Assembly: GCA_936920195.1 (NCBI GenBank)
Contig: CAKZHE010000229.1
Span: 1 to 63,802, forward strand
Direction of reading: 5' to 3'
Source: an uncultured cyanobacterium
GTDB taxonomy: Bacteria; Cyanobacteriota; Cyanobacteriia; Cyanobacteriales; FACHB-T130
DNA length: 63,802 bases
The position numbers and the translations under genes were made by a program. Positions 47,602 through 55,903 of this stretch are shown piece by piece (within the stretch, counting starts at the first letter, position 1; each line of letters begins with the position of its first letter). The notes below the pieces were generated by a model. It ran no database searches, was not told where the DNA came from, and saw only the letters and a list, made by a program, of their open reading frames with translations.

Positions 47602-48992
47602 TAATCCTTGCCCCAAACAATTGCTTCTTGAATACGATTCATGGTTTCAATGGTTTTGTCAAAACTGCGAGCTTCAATACCCATTTCTGGATCGATATCC
47701 GCAGGTGTCAGGGTTTGGCATTTAGTTTTTTTTGTTTGTCCTTCTAGGATAATTGATGCCTTTTCTGCAATATAAACTTTGATTTTTTCAGCAGAGATCA
47801 ATTCTTCGGCTCGATAACCTTCTTCTTCCGCAATGCGCTTCAGATGAGGTTGATCGTGGTTGAGCATAATCAGTGTATTTAGTTCTTTGATAATATAATT
47901 GCTGTGGGTAGTGATGAAAACCTTAATACCGAGGTTTACCAGTCGAGCAAAAAGCCTTGCCACCCGCCGCTGATTTTCAGGATGTAGATTTAATTCTGGT
48001 TCATCTACCATTAGTAAATCGCCAACTTCGGCTTCATGTTTCAAGTAGAAGCCGATGTCTAGTAAAGAACGCACGCCGCTAGAACTTTCATCCATAGAAA
48101 GTTTGATTCGTTTACCTTTTGGCTGATAATAAAGTTGATCGTTTTGGGTAACTTTGTATTCACCACCAATGATGTCAGCAAAATCTGCTAGAATATCAGG
48201 ATGGTTTTCAGCGATGAAACTACTTTTTTTGACTACATTTTCTAGTTGTTGATTAAAAGAGACATTTTGCTTGATTGGTAAAGCATAATCTTCATAGTTT
48301 TTAAACAAAAGCTCCCTGGGATCTATACTTGCGTCAGCTTGCCATATTTCTTCAAGCAGGCGATTGCGGGAGAAATTCAACTCTTTACGAAAAATAGCAG
48401 ATCCAGTTCTTTCAGCGCTGGCAATGAAAGGGCGAGGAAAAAGTGGAAGAAAAATAATATCTTTCATATTGCTAATAATCATTTCTTTAATGATATTAAT
48501 TGGAATACTTAATTTCTCTTTATCAATCAATAAAGTAATTATTGTTTTTGTGCTTCCTGGACTTTTTGTTATTGATAAAAAGTCTATTATTCCTAATTTA
48601 TATTTTGTTTCAATGCCAATATTATCTGGAAAAGTAATACTATTTAAATCAAGTATAGCCTCAAATTTTGTCACCTTAAATTGTTCTGCCTGGGATGCAA
48701 AAACCTTTGGTAATTGCTTGGTATATAACTGACAAGCTTGGGCAACAATTTGATCGATTTTTTCAACATATTCTTGTAAATCAAGATGAATTACTCCATC
48801 AGTAAGAAGTTGCTCAATTTTGTTACTGCTGATGTCAATTGACAAGAACTCCTGCCAAGTAGACAAAAAGCCATATAGGGCGTAGGTGGCGTAGGTTTTA
48901 CCTGTATTGTTGCCGCCACAAATGATTGTCAAGTCGCCTAGGGTAAATTCGGCTTGCTTTAAAACGCCAAGATTTTTAACTTTGATTTTCAT
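47601..48992 (-). CDS. AAA_21/SMC-like ATPase, first gene of a two-gene module
   Basis: 463 residues from the ATG at 48992 (MKIKVKNLGVLKQAEFTLGD); the upstream in-frame start at 49034 lies in repeat DNA. ABC-type head: Walker A GGNNTGKTY (about residues 25-33), signature-like MDESSSGVRSLLDIGFYL, Walker B LLMVDEPELNLHP, and switch His FITTHSNYIIKEL. The long middle (about residues 60-270) is helical and probably forms the hinge or coiled coil. Translationally coupled to a putative PD-(D/E)xK nuclease, the layout of several antiphage systems. No HIP1 site in either gene. Confidence 0.88.
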   Translation of the reverse strand: MKIKVKNLGVLKQAEFTLGDLTIICGGNNTGKTYATYALYGFLSTWQEFLSIDISSNKIEQLLTDGVIHLDLQEYVEKIDQIVAQACQLYTKQLPKVFASQAEQFKVTKFEAILDLNSITFPDNIGIETKYKLGIIDFLSITKSPGSTKTIITLLIDKEKLSIPINIIKEMIISNMKDIIFLPLFPRPFIASAERTGSAIFRKELNFSRNRLLEEIWQADASIDPRELLFKNYEDYALPIKQNVSFNQQLENVVKKSSFIAENHPDILADFADIIGGEYKVTQNDQLYYQPKGKRIKLSMDESSSGVRSLLDIGFYLKHEAEVGDLLMVDEPELNLHPENQRRVARLFARLVNLGIKVFITTHSNYIIKELNTLIMLNHDQPHLKRIAEEEGYRAEELISAEKIKVYIAEKASIILEGQTKKTKCQTLTPADIDPEMGIEARSFDKTIETMNRIQEAIVWGKD

Positions 48993-49008
48993 TGTTCTAT
49001 AGTTCAGT

Positions 49009-49079
49009 TGTAGGGTGGGCAATGCTGATGGCAATCTGAGAACGTTATGTTAACATTTGAGAGCATTGCCCACCCTACA
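49009..49079. repeat. 18-bp inverted repeat bordering the ATPase module
   Basis: TGTAGGGTGGGCAATGCT (49009-49026) and its exact complement (49062-49079). The element sits between the ATPase gene and the methyltransferase. Its right arm contains the stop codon of the methyltransferase (49075-49077). Likely a mobile palindrome and possible transcription barrier. Confidence 0.8.
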
Positions 49080-49824
49080 GATCTTTCGCACCTAATTTTA
49101 AGTGAATAGGCCAATAAATCGGTTTTCTCTGGTGGGGATCTCCCCAAATCTCGGCTAAACTAGCTTTGATCAAATCTGTCCCCAGCGATTGATATTGCTC
49201 AAAGTAACGTTGACTGGATGACCAAGATTCTAAGTAGCCAATTAATTCGGATAAATTCAACGCCGTCTCAATTTTAAACTTGGGGGCAGCTAGCTGTGGA
49301 AAAGGAAAGTTGATATTTTGGTATTCTTCCTCGATTAACTTTCTTTCGGGAGGCCAAAAGGGACCCACAATTTCTGAATAATATCGAGCGATCATGGGAG
49401 ATATTTCTGGATCAATTTCCATGAAGCTGTAGCACCAAACGGCTAAAATCCCTCCTGGTTTCAGAACTCGATTTACTTCTAGATAAAATTCTGGTAAATT
49501 AAACCAATGTAATGCTTGGGCAACAGTTATTAAATCGATGGACTCTGGCTCAAAGTGAGTTTTTTCAGCTTGGGCGACGGAATAGGTAATTTGGGGATGG
49601 GCGATCGCTTGGGCAATTTGTTGAGCGCTGGCATCCGTCGCCCATACCTTTTGAAAGAACGGAACTAGACTAATTGCGGCTTGTCCATTCCCCGTGGCAC
49701 AATCCCAAGCCGTATCCCTCACCGCCACCACTTGACTGAGATAGTCAAAAAGTTCCGGGGGATATTGGGGACGAAATTTAGCATAAGTAGTGGAGTGGTT
49801 GGAAAAATAATCTTTAAAATTCAT
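49075..49824 (-). CDS. Class I SAM-dependent methyltransferase
   Basis: 249 residues. Methyltransferase_11-type fold: AWDCATGNGQAAISLV (SAM motif I), SIDLITVAQALHWFNLPEFYLE, and RVLKPGGILAVWCYS. Substrate unknown, probably a small molecule. Its final residues (KLGAKDL) run into the inverted repeat at 49062-49079, which supplies the stop codon, so the last residues may have been changed by insertion of that repeat. Confidence 0.88.
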   Translation of the reverse strand: MNFKDYFSNHSTTYAKFRPQYPPELFDYLSQVVAVRDTAWDCATGNGQAAISLVPFFQKVWATDASAQQIAQAIAHPQITYSVAQAEKTHFEPESIDLITVAQALHWFNLPEFYLEVNRVLKPGGILAVWCYSFMEIDPEISPMIARYYSEIVGPFWPPERKLIEEEYQNINFPFPQLAAPKFKIETALNLSELIGYLESWSSSQRYFEQYQSLGTDLIKASLAEIWGDPHQRKPIYWPIHLKLGAKDL

Positions 49825-49978
49825 ATTTTTTCATTGCCCAAATAAGGAAAATATGCCATTTAATATACCATGAAACTGGTCAAAAACCCTTTCGTTATTT
49901 TTTGTAAATCCGGTTAGATTGCTGCGGGGAATTCCCTAAAATTAAACTAGGGAATCGAATCGGAGGCGATAGCCAACC

Positions 49979-50437
49979 ATGCCCAAATTAGTTGCTGATA
50001 TTATGAGCCGCGATCCCATCTTGGTGCGGCCTGAAACCCCTCTCAACGAGGCGATTAAAATTCTAGCCGAAAAACACATTAGTGGCTTGCCAGTGGTGGA
50101 TGGAGCCGGGAAATTGGTGGGAGTGCTATCGGAAACTGATTTAATGTGGCGAGAAACTGGGGTCACACCCCCCGCCTACATCATGATTTTGGATAGCGTG
50201 ATTTACCTGCAAAATCCTGGGGATTACGATCGCGATCTTCACAAAGCCCTAGGGCAAACTGTCGGGGAGGTGATGACTAGCCATCCCATTAGTATCGCTG
50301 CCGATAAGCCCCTGCGAGAAGCGGCGCGGGTAATGCACGACAAAAGCATTCGCCGCTTGCCTGTGCTGGATGCACAAGGGCAAGTAGTGGGCATTATCAC
50401 GCGGGGGGATATTGTCCGGGCGATGGCAGCGGAGTAA
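49979..50437 (+). CDS. CBS-pair domain protein
   Basis: 152 residues with two CBS motifs: VADIMSRDPILVRPETPLNEA...LPVVDGAGKLVGVLSETDL and VGEVMTSHPISIAADKPLREA...LPVLDAQGQVVGIITRGDIV. The inserted segment between them (YIMILDSVIYLQNPGDYDRDL) is typical of cyanobacterial single-module CBS proteins. Such proteins sense adenine nucleotides; the partner is unknown. The NblB-like gene follows after 89 bp. Confidence 0.93.
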   Translation: MPKLVADIMSRDPILVRPETPLNEAIKILAEKHISGLPVVDGAGKLVGVLSETDLMWRETGVTPPAYIMILDSVIYLQNPGDYDRDLHKALGQTVGEVMTSHPISIAADKPLREAARVMHDKSIRRLPVLDAQGQVVGIITRGDIVRAMAAE

Positions 50438-50526
50438 TTCCGATCCCCAATGCAGAACTTTTGGAAAATGGCCTCTTCCAAAATGAGAGAATTAAAAATC
50501 TTTCTTCTGTCATCATCCTGGAAACC

Positions 50527-51189
50527 ATGAGCGTTACTTCTGAGTCCGTTAGACAACTGCTGAATTCGGCAGATTTTGGCGATCGCTTGCGCGGGACAAA
50601 CCAACTCCGACAGTTGGAACCCGCGATCGCCTTTGAATTAGTACAGATCGCGATCGCCGACAGCAATCCGCGAGTGCGGTATTCTGGTGTCAGTATCATC
50701 GGCTCCTTGGGCGAACAAGACCGCGCCAAAAGTTTAGAGATTTTGCGCGATCGACTATTTCACGATTCGGAATTAGATGTGCAAGCTGCTGCCGCCGATT
50801 CAATGGCAGCATTGCATTTCACCGAAGCCTTTGAAGATTTGTTAGAAGTTTATCAAAAATCCACCGAATGGCTAGTGCAATTTAGTATTATTGCTGCCTT
50901 GGGAGAATTGGGAGAACCGCGAGCCTTTGAAGTCTTAGTAGAAGCGATCGCCGATCCTAACGAACTGGTTTGTAATGCCGCCATTGGTTCCTTGGGCGAA
51001 TTAGGAGATCCGCGAGCGATCGCCATTTTAGCCCCCTATGCCAGCAATCCCGATTGGCAACTTCGCTACCGAGTTGTCCAAGCGCTCAAGCATCTAGGCA
51101 CAGAAGCCCATACTCTTTTGCAAGACTTGGCAAAAGATCCAGTGGAGGCAGTTGCCCAAGAAGCTCGCGCCAGTTTAGCCACAGCTTGA
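50527..51189 (+). CDS. nblB: HEAT-repeat protein, NblB-like (phycobilisome degradation)
   Basis: 220 residues from the ATG at 50527. Built of HEAT/PBS-lyase repeats (VRYSGVSIIGSLGEQDRAKS, WLVQFSIIAALGELGEPRAF, ELVCNAAIGSLGELGDPRAI). Length and the N-terminal ESVRQLLNSADFGDRLRG match NblB, needed for phycobilisome breakdown in nutrient starvation. Other HEAT-repeat lyase-chaperones are related, so the symbol is probable rather than certain. Confidence 0.8.
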   Translation: MSVTSESVRQLLNSADFGDRLRGTNQLRQLEPAIAFELVQIAIADSNPRVRYSGVSIIGSLGEQDRAKSLEILRDRLFHDSELDVQAAAADSMAALHFTEAFEDLLEVYQKSTEWLVQFSIIAALGELGEPRAFEVLVEAIADPNELVCNAAIGSLGELGDPRAIAILAPYASNPDWQLRYRVVQALKHLGTEAHTLLQDLAKDPVEAVAQEARASLATA

Positions 51190-51581
51190 TTTTTAAAAAC
51201 TTGAGCGGGAGCGCCCCCTAAATCCCCCAATTCTGGGGGACTTTGAACCTTCGGCATATCCTGTTCCCCCCAAAGTTGGGGGGTTAGGGGGGCGATTATC
51301 ATCCCGAAAATCACAGGACTTACGCAGACCCTCTATATATAGCGTTTTGTAGGGGCAATCCCCCCGTGGTTGCCCCTATTGCTAGGATAGTTGCGTAAGT
51401 CCTGAATCAGTTCAGAAACTGTATGAACAGAAAACCGCTAAAAAGGCACAAAGTCAACAGCCTAGACAGAGCCTCTTGATGGGCGTTCCTAGGCTCCACC
51501 TGGGAACGAGTAAAACATATTGACAATGTAAATATATCTTATCTACACTACCAGATATGGATGTGTATTGCGTAATCAATT
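51190..51581. repeat. Repeat-filled intergenic region with MITE copy D
   Basis: 51205-51290 holds a GC-rich palindromic repeat (CCCCCAATTCTGGGGG and CCCCCCAAAGTTGGGGGG). MITE copy D is 51314-51404: it has CAGGACTTACGCA termini, an AATCA duplication on both sides, and an interior with GTAGGGGCAATCCCCCCGTGG that is shared with copy E. 51455-51512 is another CTCTGCCTGGGAA-family repeat. No gene is visible. Confidence 0.8.
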
Positions 51582-51866
51582 ATGAAAGTTGAAGCATTAA
51601 AAAAGCGGTTGGATAGAAATCGTCCCATGACAACAATTGCTATTCGTATTCCCGAAGATGTAATTGAAGATTTGAAGCGAGTCGCCCTATTACTTGGTTT
51701 TTCTGATTATCAGCCTTTAGTGCGTACCTATATTGGACAAGGACTCCGCTCCGATCTTGAGCGTCTAGAAGGGGATACGGTTTCGGCTCTGATTGCCAGT
51801 TTAAAACGTCAGGGAGTGACCGATGAAATTATTCAAGAGGCACTTGGTGAAGTTAATCAACATTAG
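51582..51866 (+). CDS. Ribbon-helix-helix antitoxin-like protein (CopG/BrnA type), orphan
   Basis: 94 residues. TTIAIRIPEDVIEDLKRVALLLGFSDYQPLVRTYIGQGL is a typical RHH DNA-binding pattern with strand, helix, turn and helix. The end is charged. Proteins of this type are antitoxins in toxin-antitoxin pairs. No toxin gene is adjacent (the next is the NACHT gene 144 bp on, beyond a repeat). The start at 51582 could also be the ATG at 51627 (MTTIAIRIP). Confidence 0.7.
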   Translation: MKVEALKKRLDRNRPMTTIAIRIPEDVIEDLKRVALLLGFSDYQPLVRTYIGQGLRSDLERLEGDTVSALIASLKRQGVTDEIIQEALGEVNQH

Positions 51867-51903
51867 CCCTAATATAAATGAGGGAACTGGGAATGCTTTC
51901 TTC

Positions 51904-51959
51904 AGTTCGTAGTTGGGCTTCAGCCCTCCGGATTAGGGCTGAAGCCCAACTACAAACTT
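51904..51959. repeat. Palindromic dispersed repeat, copy 3
   Basis: Same family as 11573-11631 and 21954-22010, with arms around AGTTGGGCTTCAGCCCT and its complement. It lies between the antitoxin-like gene and the NACHT gene. Confidence 0.85.
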
Positions 51960-52010
51960 CCTTATTTCTAGGGATTTTGGATAACTTTTAAATTACTTTC
52001 TGAAGCTTTT

Positions 52011-54128
52011 ATGACAGGTATAGAATCAGTAGCTTTAACAGCAGCAGTTAACGGCATTGCCCTCACCGTTTTTAAGACGATTTGGGAAGGAGGTGGCAAG
52101 TTTTTAGGGATGTTTGGTAAAAAGTTGGATGAAAAAGCTAGACAAATCATCCACACCGCTTCCGGGCAGTACGTCCAAAACTATACCAAACGTCACGGGA
52201 TTTTGAAAGTGCTGGGAATGCGAGAACCTGTGCCATTGGAATCTGTTTATACCGCCGTGCAGTTTTTGGACGAGCAGGATTTGCGGCGTTATGATTCTGT
52301 GGAAGGTTTAGAAACAGCTTATCGCGAAGCCAAAAAACGCAGTTTTCAAAAAAGTTGCCCGCGCCAAGAAGGGTTGAAAGTCGCCAATGAAAAGCAATAT
52401 TTGATGATTTTAGGTAGTCCGGGTGCAGGCAAGTCTACATTTTTACGCAAGATGGGACTAGAAGCAATTCGAGGTAAACGGGGAAAATTTCAACACCAAT
52501 GTATTCCAGTTTTTATTGAGTTAAAACGATTTGATATTTCCAAGGAAATCAAGGATTATATTGTCGAAGAGTTTGAAACTTGTGGTTTCCCCTCTGCTCA
52601 AGAATTTACCGATAAGGCTTTAGAACAAGGTAAGTTGCTGATTTTGCTAGATGGGTTGGATGAAGTACCAACGGATAATATGAGCGAGGCAATTCGCCAG
52701 ATTCAAGACTTTGTAGACCAACACAATAAAAATCGCTTCATTGCTTCCTGTCGAGTGGCAGCCTATCGGCATAACTTTAAAAGGTTTACTGATGTGGCAA
52801 TGGCAGATTTTGATGACGTGCAAATTCAGCAGTTCATTAATAATTGGTTTGGCGATCAAACTGAGACAGGCAAAGATTGCTGGAAAAAATTAAATAGCAA
52901 TGAAAACGCGGCTGCGAAAGAATTGACGCAAACGCCTTTATTGTTGACCTTAGTTTGTCTGTTATATCAGCGTTCTCGTCAGTTTCCGAGTAACCGTGCC
53001 ACGCTGTACGAAAAAGCTTTGCGTGTTTTACTAGAAGAATGGGCAGGAGAAAAAGAACTAGCCCAAGAACCAATCTACAAAGGACTGGATACTAAACGGA
53101 AGGAATTGTTACTTTCCCAAATTGCTTATCAGGCTTATCAGGCTGACCGCTTATTTTTACCTCGGCGGGAGGTGAGCAACCAAATTGAAGAGTTGTTAAA
53201 AGAAATTTTGCCAGAAGAAAAACTAACTAATGGCGCTGATGTGCTGAGAACAATTGAAGTGCAGCATGGGATATTAGTGGAAAGGGCAGAGGGAATTTAC
53301 TCTTTTTCCCATTTAACCCTCCAAGAATATTTAACTGCCCAATATATTGACGATCATCATCAAATCGAAACATTAGTTACGGAACATTTGACAGATCGAC
53401 GTTGGCGAGAGGTGTTTTTCTTAGTAGCAGGTTTGATGCGCGGTGGTGCGGATAAGTTGCTGTTGTCGATAGAAAAAGCGGCACAAAAGTATATTAATAC
53501 TCCTAAGTTAAAAGCTTTACTTCTCTGGGCAGAACAGGTAACATCTGGATCTGAAGGAAATTTTAAACCTGTGGGTAAACGTGCGATCGCCATCGCCATC
53601 GCCAATGCCAATACTGACGCTAATGCTAACGCCTACGCCATCGCTAATGCCATTGCTATCGCCATCACCAATGCCGTCGTCAACGTCAACGCATACGCTA
53701 ACACCATCGCCATCGCCTACGGCTACGCGAACGCCTACAGCTATGCCATCGCCACCACCACCACAATCGCCAACGCCATCGCTAAATCTATAGACTACTT
53801 TTCCCACCTTGAACAACTAAAGGTATTCAAAGATGTAGACTTTAAGAATTTGATTGCACAATTAAAACTATTAAATTCTAAAATTCCTGACGATGGAGAA
53901 CCACGGGAAATACGTCAAAAATTTGCCGATGGCTTCTTGCAAACCTGTCTGCAAGCTTTTAACCTAGACCGAGAAATAGTGAATTTATCTGATAAAGAAT
54001 TAGAGGCATGGAACAATTATTTTTATGCTAATTTATTAATAATTCAATGCAAGCAAGCAGCCGTGTGGGTGTCGCCGCCAACTTGGGCAGCAATTGAAGA
54101 TAGAATGTTGTTGCCTCCCCAGGATTAA
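52011..54128 (+). CDS. NACHT-domain STAND ATPase with alternating-alanine repeat
   Basis: 705 residues. An N-terminal helical domain (about 1-120) precedes a NACHT module: Walker A ILGSPGAGKST (about 133-143), Walker B LLILLDGLDEVP, SCRVAAYRHNF, the LLLTLVCLLY winged-helix region, and FSHLTLQEYLTAQYI. Residues about 525-594 alternate Ala with Ile, Asn, Tyr, Val or Thr (AIAIANANTDANANAYAIAN). A helical C-terminus follows. Bacterial NACHT proteins can be antiphage receptors related to NLRs, with variable C-terminal sensors. I infer that role here; the sensing ligand is unknown. It contains a HIP1 site at the repeat start. Confidence 0.88.
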   Translation: MTGIESVALTAAVNGIALTVFKTIWEGGGKFLGMFGKKLDEKARQIIHTASGQYVQNYTKRHGILKVLGMREPVPLESVYTAVQFLDEQDLRRYDSVEGLETAYREAKKRSFQKSCPRQEGLKVANEKQYLMILGSPGAGKSTFLRKMGLEAIRGKRGKFQHQCIPVFIELKRFDISKEIKDYIVEEFETCGFPSAQEFTDKALEQGKLLILLDGLDEVPTDNMSEAIRQIQDFVDQHNKNRFIASCRVAAYRHNFKRFTDVAMADFDDVQIQQFINNWFGDQTETGKDCWKKLNSNENAAAKELTQTPLLLTLVCLLYQRSRQFPSNRATLYEKALRVLLEEWAGEKELAQEPIYKGLDTKRKELLLSQIAYQAYQADRLFLPRREVSNQIEELLKEILPEEKLTNGADVLRTIEVQHGILVERAEGIYSFSHLTLQEYLTAQYIDDHHQIETLVTEHLTDRRWREVFFLVAGLMRGGADKLLLSIEKAAQKYINTPKLKALLLWAEQVTSGSEGNFKPVGKRAIAIAIANANTDANANAYAIANAIAIAITNAVVNVNAYANTIAIAYGYANAYSYAIATTTTIANAIAKSIDYFSHLEQLKVFKDVDFKNLIAQLKLLNSKIPDDGEPREIRQKFADGFLQTCLQAFNLDREIVNLSDKELEAWNNYFYANLLIIQCKQAAVWVSPPTWAAIEDRMLLPPQD

Positions 54129-54189
54129 TTCAATTCTTCCTTGAAGATCGTAGGTTGTGTTACAATTTCATTCCCGTTGATTGACCGCA

Positions 54190-54353
54190 ATCTATGTAGG
54201 GGCGGGTTTGGGGATGAATTTTAATATTCACCAATAACCTGAATAAACCCACCCTCGACGCACCGTTGAAGTCAATTAATGCTAAATTTTCAACCATCTA
54301 GGGCGGGTTCAGATAATTTGTTGATGGATATCAAAGATCTGAGTGAACCCGCC
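54190..54353. repeat. Dispersed GGGCGGGTT repeats
   Basis: 54196-54253 (GTAGGGGCGGGTTTGGGGATG...) is the inverted relative of 44985-45049. 54301-54353 is an imperfect palindrome with GGGCGGGTTCA and TGAACCCGCCC arms. The NACHT-RDD gap of about 570 bp consists of these repeats, a MITE and no gene that I can support. Confidence 0.7.
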
Positions 54354-54491
54354 CTTTGTGTCTTTGTGCCTTGGTGGTGTCAGAATATTTTCATAACACA
54401 AGAGCCTCGCCCTTGACATTCAAGACAGTCGCTACAAAATACAAACTTGGGTTAATAATTTAGACCCAGTATAATGACATAGTTATTGGTG

Positions 54492-54664
54492 CAGGACTTA
54501 CGCACTTTAACGAGATTCTGTCATTCTGTTGGCGAAGCCCGCCGCAGGCTACGGAGCGACAGCGAAGTGAAGAATCTCCGAGATCCTATTTGCTGGCGCA
54601 AACGCTTCGCGAACGCTACACTGCGTTTCGCTCATGATGACAATAAGTGCCTGCGTAAGTCCTG
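54492..54664. mobile_element. MITE copy B (CAGGACTTACGCA termini)
   Basis: 173 bp with perfect 13-bp termini CAGGACTTACGCA and TGCGTAAGTCCTG, flanked by the direct repeat TGGTG. The interior is the same as copy A at 14375 apart from a shorter middle. It sits 37 bp before the RDD gene. Confidence 0.85.
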
Positions 54665-54701
54665 TGGTGGATGCTATGAAAGTCAAAAAATCTCTTATCC
54701 T

Positions 54702-55235
54702 ATGGAACCTGAATTTACTCCAACTCGCTTTCCCAAAGTCCCGATTTGGCGCAGAGGCGCTGCCTTTGCCATTGACTTTGTGGCAGTGTTGCTGATTTCC
54801 CTGCCCTTTGCTGGCTGGGGATTTGTGCAAATACTGGTGTTTGCAGCGGCGTGGTTGGGAATGCGAGTCGTATATGCCACCAGCAATCACGGACAAACTT
54901 TAGGACGCTGGGCATTGGATATGAAAGTGATTGATGCCAAATACCATCGGATTCCCGGCATCTTGGAACTCACCAAACGGGAAGGGATTACCCTGTTGGG
55001 AGCAATTTTGATCCTTTTTGGCTTGGGCGCTGCCCTGCAAAACCTATTTTTCGCCTTTTTGCTGGGGATACCCCTGGGGGCAGATTTTAGCTTGGCGTGG
55101 GCAGATCCCGAACGGCAGCAAGCCTTTCACGATAATGTGGCGCGGACAATGGTGGTGCAATCCCGCCGGGGCTACTCCCTAGATTTACGAGTAAAAAAAT
55201 TAGTTGCCATGTTGCAGCAACGTATGAAACAATAG
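54702..55235 (+). CDS. RDD family membrane protein
   Basis: 177 residues from the ATG at 54702 (MEPEFTPTRFPKVPIWRRGA); the in-frame extension runs into MITE copy B and is rejected. RDD signature RRGAAFAIDFVAVLLISLPF, membrane helices (WGFVQILVFAAAWLGMRVVY, LLGAILILFGLGAALQNLFF), TLGRWALDMKVI and ERQQAFHDNVARTMVV. Transport of unknown solutes is suggested for the family. It is followed by rpmG on the same strand. Confidence 0.88.
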   Translation: MEPEFTPTRFPKVPIWRRGAAFAIDFVAVLLISLPFAGWGFVQILVFAAAWLGMRVVYATSNHGQTLGRWALDMKVIDAKYHRIPGILELTKREGITLLGAILILFGLGAALQNLFFAFLLGIPLGADFSLAWADPERQQAFHDNVARTMVVQSRRGYSLDLRVKKLVAMLQQRMKQ

Positions 55236-55276
55236 TAGTTTGCGTATAATTTTGTTCAGCCTGTAGATCTAGAAAT

Positions 55277-55471
55277 ATGGCAAGTAAGAAAGGTGTTCGC
55301 CTGATTATCAATCTGGAATGCACCGAATGTCGCACGAACATTGACAAGCGATCGCCTGGTGTGTCTCGCTATACCACCACCAAGAATCGCCGCAATACCA
55401 CCGCCCGGTTGGAACTGAAAAAGTTCTGCCCCCACTGCAACAAGCACACCATCCACAAGGAAATTAAGTAA
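55277..55471 (+). CDS. rpmG: Ribosomal protein bL33
   Basis: 64 residues. [37 protein letters not shown], and [14 protein letters not shown]. Both zinc-binding CxxC pairs are present, so it is the zinc-containing form. Next gene rpsR is 47 bp downstream, the usual cyanobacterial order. Confidence 0.98.
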   Translation: MASKKGVRLIINLECTECRTNIDKRSPGVSRYTTTKNRRNTTARLELKKFCPHCNKHTIHKEIK

Positions 55472-55518
55472 TTGCCTTGCCCTGTGGCTGAATATTCATT
55501 GACTACCGACAAAGAGAC

Positions 55519-55734
55519 ATGACTTACTATCGCCGCCGCCTTTCTCCGATTAAGCCCGAAGACCCCATTGATTACAAGGACATTGAACTGCTGAGGAAGT
55601 TTATCACCGAACGCGGGAAAATCCTGCCTCGGCGCATCACTGGCTTAACTGCCAAACAACAGCGCGACCTGACATTGGCGATTAAACGCGCCAGAATATT
55701 AGCTATGCTGCCCTTTATTAACCAAGAAGGTTAG
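55519..55734 (+). CDS. rpsR: Ribosomal protein bS18
   Basis: 71 residues. [39 protein letters not shown], and [23 protein letters not shown] are the S18 signature. Ordered rpmG-rpsR-rnb as in other cyanobacteria. Confidence 0.98.
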   Translation: MTYYRRRLSPIKPEDPIDYKDIELLRKFITERGKILPRRITGLTAKQQRDLTLAIKRARILAMLPFINQEG

Positions 55735-55794
55735 AACCAGGGCGCAATTTCCCATCCAGTCGCTGCCCTCCAATTCAAAATTCTTCTTCATGTG

Positions 55795-55827
55795 GAATTT
55801 TGAATTTTGAATTTTGAATTTTGAATT
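55795..55827. repeat. GAATTTT heptamer tandem repeat
   Basis: Four GAATTTT units and a partial one, same motif as at 4377-4536. It lies between rpsR and the exoribonuclease gene. Confidence 0.8.
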
Positions 55828-55903
55828 CAATAGCGATCGCCCCGATCGGAGATAGACTGAATAACAAGCATCCGCATCAAAGTTACCAAGGATATCGAAG
55901 CTG

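Noticed and set aside
47601-48992. Gabija or Septu assignment of the ATPase-nuclease pair
   Set aside because: No TOPRIM, UvrD or HNH motif is visible in either protein.
53360-53816. Minus- and plus-strand ORFs in the NACHT repeat
   Set aside because: They are low-complexity shadows of the GCN-NNN repeat, without start signals.
54486-54701. N-terminal extension of the RDD protein through MITE B
   Set aside because: The extension is MITE-derived, and RDD homology starts at MEPEF.
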